Positions 36,140 to 41,263 of a stretch of DNA of 41,263 nucleotides are shown piece by piece; positions within the stretch are counted from its first letter, which is position 1, and every line of letters begins with the position of its first letter. Under the pieces are notes generated by a model, which worked only from the letters and a program-made list of their open reading frames with translations, ran no database searches and was not told the origin of the DNA. The DNA is from SURF-13 sp038924245 (GTDB lineage: Bacteria > Pseudomonadota > Gammaproteobacteria > SURF-13), in the NCBI GenBank assembly GCA_038924245.1, contig JBCKVB010000010.1, forward strand, positions 1 to 41,263, written 5' to 3'. A program made the position numbers and the translations under genes.

Positions 36140-36226
36140 TGAAAAATCTCCTCAACAATATACATTCAATAAATATATTCAATCAAAATCCGTGCTGCCC
36201 CAGCCCGACCCGCTCTCATACAAGCA

Positions 36227-36302
36227 TGGAGCCCATGACCGGAATCGAACCGGTGACCTCTTCCTTACCAAGGAAGTGCTCTGCCGACTGAGCTACATGG
36301 GC
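36227..36302 (-). tRNA. tRNA-Thr (anticodon GGT)
   Basis: A 76-base cloverleaf has acceptor GCCCATG/CATGGGC, D arm GCTC/GAGC, anticodon arm CTTCC-TTGGTAA-GGAAG, and T arm ACCGGTTCGATTCCGGT, followed by TCCA. It corresponds to thrT, next to tufB. Its 5' 20 bases are repeated at 36405-36424. Confidence 0.96.
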
Positions 36303-36359
36303 CTGGAAACAAATCATCTCGGCCTTCCCTGGCGAGGCCTCAGCGCTCATTCAACCACC

Positions 36360-36424
36360 GGCCCAGGCCATCCATGGCTGGGCGCTCGTTGCTTCACAAC
36401 TCGCCCGACTGAGCTACATGGGCC
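36360..36424 (-). other. tRNA-like fragment derived from tRNA-Thr
   Basis: Twenty bases (36405-36424) are identical to the 5' part of tRNA-Thr (36284-36303). They carry the acceptor and D-arm sequences. The far end (36360-36365) reads TGGGCC on the minus strand, so it can pair with GGCCCA at the start and close a 65-base tRNA-like fold. There is no normal anticodon or T arm and no CCA end, so it is not a functional tRNA. Confidence 0.55.
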
Positions 36425-36468
36425 AGGCCCCGCACCTCTCAACAAAACACCATCGCTCAGCGCATGAC

Positions 36469-36542
36469 TGGAGCGGGTGATGGGAATCGAACCCACGCTA
36501 TCAGCTTGGAAGGCTGAAGTTCTACCATTGAACTACACCCGC
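36469..36542 (-). tRNA. tRNA-Gly (anticodon TCC)
   Basis: A 74-base cloverleaf has acceptor GCGGGTG/CACCCGC, D arm GTTC/GAAC, anticodon arm TCAGC-CTTCCAA-GCTGA with TCC, T arm GTGGGTTCGATTCCCAT, and an encoded CCA. It corresponds to glyT. Confidence 0.96.
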
Positions 36543-36676
36543 CTGACCCCTAAAATAATAAGCATGGGTTGCGCCGGCCAGAGTACAGTAGCTTGGAAAC
36601 GGCACATCTCTATAGTAAAACTCGCGACGGCTGACCGTGTGTCCCTTGCTCGCCAGCGTCGCGCCCTCCCGATGTC

Positions 36677-36762
36677 TGGTGGAGGGGGGAGGATTCGAAC
36701 CTCCGAAGGCGTAAGCCGTCAGATTTACAGTCTGATCCCTTTAACCGCTCGGGAACCCCTCC
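36677..36762 (-). tRNA. tRNA-Tyr (anticodon GTA)
   Basis: An 86-base tRNA has acceptor GGAGGGG/CCCCTCC, D arm region TTCCCGAGCGGTTAAAGGGA, anticodon arm TCAGA-CTGTAAA-TCTGA with GTA, a long variable arm (CGGCTTACGCCTTCGG), and encoded CCA. It is the first gene after the promoter. The 134-base spacer to tRNA-Gly has no recognisable gene. Confidence 0.96.
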
Positions 36763-36779
36763 CGAAACATAAGCGGACA

Positions 36780-36808
36780 AGTATGCAGCAAATATCTTTG
36801 AGCGTCAA
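36780..36808 (-). promoter_or_regulatory. Promoter of the tRNA-tufB transcript
   Basis: On the minus strand TTGACG (36803-36808) lies 17 bases from CATACT (36780-36785), followed by a GC-containing discriminator (tgtccgc). Transcription would start near 36773, about 11 bases before tRNA-Tyr. The fit, position and discriminator suit a growth-rate-controlled stable RNA promoter. Confidence 0.65.
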
Positions 36809-37014
36809 CCCACTTGCCCATCTTCCTGCAAGCGCTTCCCTAAAATTAACAACCACTTAAGGCCCCAAGCGGGACGCACCGCCATGCGCCGCTCAAACCG
36901 CGGCAAACCTGGCGCCGCGCGACAAATCCCGCGTAACCTGCTATGTTGTAAGGTTTTGACAAGTATCGGAAACTTGGCGCGGAGCGCGCGGGAACAAACT
37001 TTGAAGGAGCTTGC

Positions 37015-38343
37015 ATGAAGGTCACCCTCTTTGGCTGCGGCTATGTGGGGTTGGTGAGCGGAACCTGCCTGGCCGAGGTCGGGAACGACGTGCTGTGCGT
37101 GGATACCGACGCGCGCAAGGTGGCATTGCTCAAGCAGGGTAAAACACCGATCCACGAGCCGGGGCTGGAAGAGCTGCTGCTGAGCAACACGCGCGCCGGG
37201 CGCTTGAGCTTTACCACCGATAGCGCCGCCGCCGTGGCGCACGGCACGCTGCAATTCATCGCCGTGGGCACGCCGCCGGATGAAGACGGCGCGGCGGATT
37301 TGCAATACGTGCTCGCCGTGGCGCGCTCCATCGGCGAACACATGTCCGATTATCGTGCGGTGGTCAATAAATCCACGGTGCCGGTGGGCACCGCCGACAA
37401 GGTGCGCGCGGCGCTGGCCGAGGCGCTGAAAAAACGCGGCGTGGCGCTGGACTACAGCGTGGTATCGAATCCGGAGTTTTTAAAGGAAGGCGCGGCCATT
37501 GATGATTTCATGAAGCCCGACCGCATCGTGATCGGCAGCCATGATGCGCGTGCGATTGAAATGATGCGCGCGCTGTATGCGCCGTTCAACCGCAATCACG
37601 AGCGCGTGCTGGTGATGGACGTGCGTTCGGCGGAGCTGACCAAATACGCGGCGAACGCCATGCTCGCCACCAAGATCAGCTTCATGAATGAACTGGCCAA
37701 CATCGCCGAGCGCGTGGGCGCGGACATCGAGCAGGTGCGCATCGGCATCGGCTCCGACCCGCGCATCGGTTATCATTTCATCTACCCCGGCTGCGGCTAC
37801 GGCGGTTCGTGCCTCCCCAAGGACGTGCAGGCGCTGGCACACACGGCGGAGCAAAACGGCTACGTCCCCGAATTGCTGCACGCCGTGCAGGCCGTCAACC
37901 ATAAACAAAAAGAAGTGTTGTTTGATAAAATCCACACCCACTTCAACGGCAATCTCAAGGGCAAAACCATCGCGCTGTGGGGCCTCGCCTTCAAACCCAA
38001 TACGGACGACATGCGCGAGGCGTCGAGCCGTGTGCTGATGGAAAAACTCTGGGCGCACGGCGCGAAAGTACAGGCGCATGACCCGGCGGCGATGATTGAG
38101 ACGCGCCGCCTCTACGGCGAGCGCACCGATCTCACCTTGTTTGATGAGCCGTATGCCGCGCTGAACAATGCGGACGCGCTCGCCTTGGTCACCGAATGGA
38201 AGGTATTCCGCAGCCCGGACTTCAGCCAGATTAAAAACCGCTTGAAACAACCGGTCATCTTCGACGGGCGCAACCTGTACGACCCGGACCTGCTCAAGCG
38301 CGAGGGCATTCTTCATTACGGCATCGGGCGTGGCAATCAATAA
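37015..38343 (+). CDS. ugd: UDP-glucose 6-dehydrogenase
   Basis: The product is 442 residues. The N-terminal Rossmann fold starts MKVTLFGCGYVGLVSGTCLA, with the dinucleotide motif GxGYVG at residues 7-12. The catalytic block is YPGCGYGGSCLPKDVQAL, with the nucleophilic Cys at about residue 266. The C-terminal UDP-binding domain has LWGLAFKPNTDDMREASS. The enzyme oxidises UDP-glucose to UDP-glucuronate with two NAD+. The ATG follows gaaggag by about 6 bases. It is 15 bases before the epimerase gene, whose substrate it makes. The 200-base region upstream (36809-37014) shows no clear promoter. Confidence 0.95.
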   Translation: MKVTLFGCGYVGLVSGTCLAEVGNDVLCVDTDARKVALLKQGKTPIHEPGLEELLLSNTRAGRLSFTTDSAAAVAHGTLQFIAVGTPPDEDGAADLQYVLAVARSIGEHMSDYRAVVNKSTVPVGTADKVRAALAEALKKRGVALDYSVVSNPEFLKEGAAIDDFMKPDRIVIGSHDARAIEMMRALYAPFNRNHERVLVMDVRSAELTKYAANAMLATKISFMNELANIAERVGADIEQVRIGIGSDPRIGYHFIYPGCGYGGSCLPKDVQALAHTAEQNGYVPELLHAVQAVNHKQKEVLFDKIHTHFNGNLKGKTIALWGLAFKPNTDDMREASSRVLMEKLWAHGAKVQAHDPAAMIETRRLYGERTDLTLFDEPYAALNNADALALVTEWKVFRSPDFSQIKNRLKQPVIFDGRNLYDPDLLKREGILHYGIGRGNQ

Positions 38344-38358
38344 TGTTCAACCTTTAAG

Positions 38359-39366
38359 ATGAAAGTTCTGGTCACCGGCACGGCGGGGTTCATCGGCGCG
38401 GCGCTCACGCTGCGCCTGCTTGAGCGCGGCGACGAAGTGGTTGGCATTGATAATCTGAATGATTATTACGATGTCAATTTAAAGCGCGCGCGCCTGGCGC
38501 GTTTCAAAACTCACCCGTGCTACACCCACATCCACGCCAGCTTGCAAGACCGTGAGGCCATCGCACAGGCGTTCGCGCAGCACAAACCGCGGCGCGTGGT
38601 GAATCTCGCCGCCCAGGCGGGCGTGCGCTACTCCCTGCAAAATCCGCACGCCTATATAGATTCCAACATCGTCGGCTTCATGAATATCCTGGAGGCCTGC
38701 CGCCATCACAGCGTCGAGCATCTGGTGTACGCCTCCAGCAGCTCCGTCTACGGCGCAAACACCAGAATGCCATTCTCCGTCCACCACAACGTGGATCATC
38801 CGCTCAGCCTGTACGCCGCGACCAAAAAGGCCAATGAGCTGATGGCGCACACCTACAGCCATTTATACCGGCTGCCCGTCACCGGCCTGCGTTTTTTCAC
38901 CGTGTACGGCCCGTGGGGCCGCCCCGACATGGCGCTGTTTATTTTTACCAGGAAAATTCTCGCGGGCGAGCCGATAGACGTGTTCAACCACGGACAACAC
39001 AAACGCGATTTTACTTACATAGACGACATCGTCGAGGGCGTGGTACGTGTGCTGGATAAAATTCCCGAATCCAACCCGCAATGGAACAGCGACGCGCCCG
39101 ACTCCGCGAGCAGCAACGCGCCCTACCGCTTATACAACATCGGCCACAACCAGCCGGTGGAACTCATGCACTTCATTGCAACGCTGGAGAAGAACTTGGG
39201 CCAAAAGGCCCAGATCAACATGCTGCCCCTGCAAAAAGGCGACGTGCCGATGACCTACGCGGACGTGGACAACTTAATCCGCGACGTGGGCTACAAACCG
39301 CAAACCCCCATCGAAACCGGCATCGCGCGTTTTGTGGAGTGGTATAAAAGTTATCATAACTTATGA
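38359..39366 (+). CDS. UDP-glucuronate 4-epimerase
   Basis: The product is 335 residues of the extended SDR family. The dinucleotide motif is GTAGFIG (residues 7-13), the SSS block is YASSSSVYGANTRMPF (124-139), and the catalytic pair is Tyr152-x3-Lys156 (YAATK). The piece FTVYGPWGRPDMALFIFTRK is typical of the CapI/LpsL/WbpP-type UDP-glucuronate 4-epimerase subgroup. The enzyme converts UDP-glucuronate to UDP-galacturonate for capsule, LPS or exopolysaccharide. The adjacent ugd makes its substrate. No glycosyltransferase or export gene lies nearby in the window, so the polymer is unknown. UDP-glucose or GlcNAc epimerase activity cannot be ruled out. Confidence 0.88.
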   Translation: MKVLVTGTAGFIGAALTLRLLERGDEVVGIDNLNDYYDVNLKRARLARFKTHPCYTHIHASLQDREAIAQAFAQHKPRRVVNLAAQAGVRYSLQNPHAYIDSNIVGFMNILEACRHHSVEHLVYASSSSVYGANTRMPFSVHHNVDHPLSLYAATKKANELMAHTYSHLYRLPVTGLRFFTVYGPWGRPDMALFIFTRKILAGEPIDVFNHGQHKRDFTYIDDIVEGVVRVLDKIPESNPQWNSDAPDSASSNAPYRLYNIGHNQPVELMHFIATLEKNLGQKAQINMLPLQKGDVPMTYADVDNLIRDVGYKPQTPIETGIARFVEWYKSYHNL

Positions 39367-39388
39367 TCCCCCCTCCTTTCATTCTATA

Positions 39389-39417
39389 CCCCCCTGGGAG
39401 AGGGTTGGGGTGAGGGG
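39389..39417. repeat. Dispersed G/C-rich repeat between the epimerase and rlmJ
   Basis: The sequence cccccctgggagagggttgg plus ggtgagggg resembles the stretches at 27110-27174 and 40373-40464. It lies between two genes that converge and may act as a weak transcription barrier. Confidence 0.5.
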
Positions 39418-39428
39418 CGAGGGAGTTA

Positions 39429-40244
39429 CTACAAATCCACAACCCTCACCTGCGGCCTGCCACTCGCACCCGCCAAGCGCTCCGCCAACGGCAGCAACAC
39501 CTTTTTTAAACTGTCCATCAGCTTCCACGGTGGATTGACGATAATCATCCCGCTGCCGTTCAAGCGGTTCTCCACGTCGTCCGGCAGCGTCAGAAACTCC
39601 AGCGCCAGCGCCTTGATGCGCAACGCACGCAGCGCCGCATGAAAGCGCCGCACCGCAAAGCGCGATTTCGCCGGATACCAGGCCATCACCACGCCGTTAC
39701 TCCAATGCCTGGCCGCATACTCCAGCGCGGCGAGCACATGACCGAATTCGTCCGCTGATTCGTAAGGCGGGTCTATAAACAACAAGCCGCGCTTCTCCTT
39801 GGGCGGAATAAATCCTTTCAACGCGCTCCAGGCGTCGGCATGGTGAGCCGCGGCATTCTTCACGCCCGCGAGATTATGTTTAAGATACTGATACTCCTCA
39901 TCCTGCCGCTCGATCAGCACCGCCCTGTCCTGCTCGCGCAACATCTCCGCGATAAAAAACGGCGAACCCGGATAATATTTGAGCACGCCCTGCCCGTTGA
40001 ATTTTCCAACCAGCGCGAAATAATCCGCCAACGCAGGCCACTGCTCCCGCTCCGGCCACACCACGCCTATCCCCTGCCCATACTCCCCCGGCGTCTTCAA
40101 TACATAGACCCCCGCCCCCGCATGCGTGTCCACCACGCAAAACGGCGTTTCTTTTTGTCGAAACGCACGCAACACGTGCACCAGAACGATGTGCTTGAAC
40201 ACATCGGCGATATTTCCGGCGTGGTAACTGTGGCGGTAGTTCAT
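39429..40244 (-). CDS. rlmJ: 23S rRNA (adenine(2030)-N6)-methyltransferase
   Basis: The product is 271 residues (E. coli RlmJ 280). It starts MNYRHSYHAGNIADVFKHIV, the strongly conserved family start. The SAM-binding motif I region is VVDTHAGAGVYVL (38-50). The catalytic DPPY is at 158-161 (FIDPPYESADEFGH). The enzyme N6-methylates A2030 of 23S rRNA before assembly. It is a single gene converging on the epimerase gene. The C-terminal NPPWKLMDSLKKVLLPLAE block is also conserved. Confidence 0.95.
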   Translation of the reverse strand: MNYRHSYHAGNIADVFKHIVLVHVLRAFRQKETPFCVVDTHAGAGVYVLKTPGEYGQGIGVVWPEREQWPALADYFALVGKFNGQGVLKYYPGSPFFIAEMLREQDRAVLIERQDEEYQYLKHNLAGVKNAAAHHADAWSALKGFIPPKEKRGLLFIDPPYESADEFGHVLAALEYAARHWSNGVVMAWYPAKSRFAVRRFHAALRALRIKALALEFLTLPDDVENRLNGSGMIIVNPPWKLMDSLKKVLLPLAERLAGASGRPQVRVVDL

Positions 40245-40372
40245 AGGTTGTCAGGCATCAATACACTGGAGGGCTGCTCTATTATTGCACGCCGAGATAT
40301 ATTTAATTATGCGGCAACCTGTGATGATACCGAGGGGAACGGCAAATAGTGCGTACGCAATATCTGTTAGGT

Positions 40373-40464
40373 TCCTTCTCCCCCTGGGGGAAGGACAGGA
40401 TGAGGGCAAGTGTTGCCGCTACTTCCCCCCTCCCCCGGCCCTCCCGGAGGGAAGAGCGAAGCGA
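40373..40464. repeat. Dispersed repeat fused to the DUF5615 relic
   Basis: This holds ccttctccccctgggggaag, then ctccc/gggag-type palindromes, and ends in gggaagagcgaagcga, identical to 27152-27167. The border with the DUF5615-like coding sequence is at about 40464. The 40245-40372 stretch before it has no recognisable gene. Confidence 0.6.
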
Positions 40465-40686
40465 GAAGTAGTTTGGAAATACGCCAGGGATAACGACTGT
40501 ATCATCGTCACCAAGGATTCGGACTTCCACGAAAGAAGCATTCTTCTCGGCCATCCTCCTAAAGTGGTCTGGATAAAACGCGGAAATTGTTCAACGGGGC
40601 AAATTGCGCAGATATTGCGCGACCACGTTTCCGATATTCAAACATTGACCGTCGATAACGAGGCAACCTTCCTGGTACTCATTTAG
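40465..40686 (+). pseudogene. DUF5615 (PIN-like toxin) C-terminal relic
   Basis: The last 74 codons read EVVWKYARDNDCIIVTKDSD, then FHERSILLGHPPKVVWIKRG and so on, matching the C-terminal two thirds of DUF5615 PIN-like proteins. These are the usual partners of DUF433 antitoxins. The normal N-terminus (FLLDEN-type start with the first acidic residue of the PIN fold) is missing, replaced by the repeat at 40373-40464. The frame stays open upstream into the repeat as far as 40285, but that part is not homologous. The conserved TKDSDF is present. Loss of the first catalytic Asp region suggests an inactive toxin. No DUF433 gene is visible nearby. Confidence 0.7.
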
Positions 40687-40709
40687 CCTATAAAGCGACA
40701 GTCAAACGA

Positions 40710-40937
40710 TCAAAGCAGCACGCACTGCTGGCACAGGTCCGCCTCCACCCGCGCGCCGTCACCGAAGACGGAGCCGTAGCCGCCGGTAAAACGCAGCCGC
40801 AGGGTTTCGCTCCATTCCGAGTGTTCGTCGGGCGTGATTTCCCTGCCGCAGCGATCGCAGACGAGGGCGGTTTCTTCTTGCTGTTCAACTTGGCGTAGTA
40901 TGGAGGGCTTAGGCAAGGATATCAGTGCAAACAACAT
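40710..40937 (-). CDS. Small zinc-ribbon protein of unknown function
   Basis: The product is up to 75 residues with two CxxC pairs (CDRCG near residue 27 and CQQC near 69) and the block RLRFTGGYGSVFGDGARVEA between them. The Cys pairs would form a zinc ribbon. I have seen this type of small protein in other Proteobacteria but know no function. It ends abruptly after CQQCVLL, where related proteins seem to run on by some residues, so the C-terminus may be shortened. The ATG at 40937 overlaps the upstream SEC-C gene by 16 bases; the first 20 or so residues look unconserved, so the true start may be further in. Confidence 0.6.
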   Translation of the reverse strand: MLFALISLPKPSILRQVEQQEETALVCDRCGREITPDEHSEWSETLRLRFTGGYGSVFGDGARVEADLCQQCVLL

Positions 40938-41182
40938 TTCTTAAATTTCTTGCCACTGCCGCAGGGGCAGGGATCGTTACGCCCAATGCGTGGCTCGGAA
41001 CGGTGCGCGGGCTCTGAAGCAGGCGCCTTATACTCCGCCGCGTCCATGTTGTTGCGCAGCGCGTCGGCGGCGGCCCACAGCTTGGCTTCGAAGCCGAGGT
41101 TGGCGCCGGTCTGCGTGCGGTCACGCACAGGCAGGCCGGTGTCGTTGCTGGGTTTTTCAGTAGATTTCTTGCCTCGTGCCAC
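40922..41182 (-). CDS. Short chimera: HsdM N-terminal segment plus SEC-C motif
   Basis: The product is 86 residues. Residues 27-52 (GANLGFEAKLWAAADALRNN, then MDAAEYK) match the extreme N-terminus of type I restriction-modification methylase subunits (HsdM). The match stops just where HsdM would continue with its HVVLGLIFLKY-type helix. Instead residues 66-86 give RIGRNDPCPCGSGKKFKKCC, a complete SEC-C zinc motif (CxC...CC) as found at the SecA C-terminus. The methylase catalytic domain is absent. It may be an internal-deletion relic of a larger gene or a true small protein. The ATG at 41182 is the only good start. The 81 bases from 41183 to the window end show no gene. Confidence 0.7.
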   Translation of the reverse strand: MARGKKSTEKPSNDTGLPVRDRTQTGANLGFEAKLWAAADALRNNMDAAEYKAPASEPAHRSEPRIGRNDPCPCGSGKKFKKCCLH

Positions 41183-41263
41183 TGCTCACCCCTTGTTATT
41201 ATTCAGAAATCATTGCACGGAACATAGCGTCACACGCGATGCCAGGTTCAGATCATGCATTAC

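Noticed and set aside
36140..36226. A possible promoter for tuf copy 2 (TTGATT, 18 bases, TATATT)
   Set aside because: Transcription would start at the ribosome-binding site itself, leaving no usable leader. The AT-rich stretch is more likely a plain spacer in the tRNA-tufB transcript.
36477..36860. A 127-codon plus-strand frame over the tRNA-Gly and tRNA-Tyr genes
   Set aside because: It runs antisense across two clear tRNAs and their promoter, and has no ribosome-binding site or homology.

Overview
The window is a housekeeping locus from a high-GC proteobacterium, most probably a gammaproteobacterium. The evidence is the gene order tRNA-Tyr, tRNA-Gly, tRNA-Thr, tuf, tRNA-Trp, secE, nusG, rplKAJL, rpoBC. 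It runs without a break into rpsL-rpsG-fusA-tuf, the S10 cluster, the spc cluster and the alpha cluster. Two tuf genes, a three-span SecE and E. coli-like protein lengths fit this. I cannot name a genus.

Layout. Positions 1-688 hold the 3' end of an ISL3-type insertion sequence. Positions 689-4700 are an accessory flank: a CBS-pair protein, remains of REP-type repeats, an MgtC/DUF4010 membrane protein broken by an in-frame amber codon, a secreted GlcG/HbpS-like protein and a periplasmic di-heme cytochrome c peroxidase. A two-way terminator at about 4709-4734 separates this flank from the large cluster. From about 36800 down to 4758 nearly everything is on the minus strand: a tRNA promoter at 36780-36808, three tRNAs, tuf copy 2, tRNA-Trp, secE-nusG, rplKAJL, rpoBC, rpsL-rpsG-fusA-tuf copy 1, rpsJ to rpsQ, rplN to rpmJ, and rpsM to rplQ. 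Positions 37015-39366 on the plus strand carry a UDP-glucose 6-dehydrogenase and UDP-glucuronate 4-epimerase pair. The last 1.8 kb holds rlmJ, a truncated DUF5615 toxin-like relic, a small zinc-ribbon protein and a short chimera of an HsdM N-terminus with a SEC-C metal-binding tail.

The genes of the large cluster make the ribosome, RNA polymerase core, translation factors EF-Tu and EF-G, and the SecYE translocon with NusG. Tight spacing (many ATGA or TGATG overlaps) indicates translational coupling. Regulatory candidates visible in the sequence are a consensus promoter before rpsL, an L10-type leader before rplJ, an attenuator-like hairpin between rplL and rpoB, and a run of hairpins between rpsJ and rplC.

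I did not find an obviously new multi-gene system. The parts most worth a second look are non-coding or decayed: an A/G-rich hairpin element in three copies placed right after the tuf and nusG stop codons, the triple hairpin between rpsJ and rplC, a tRNA-Thr-derived tRNA-like fragment, and the gene fusions at the right end.
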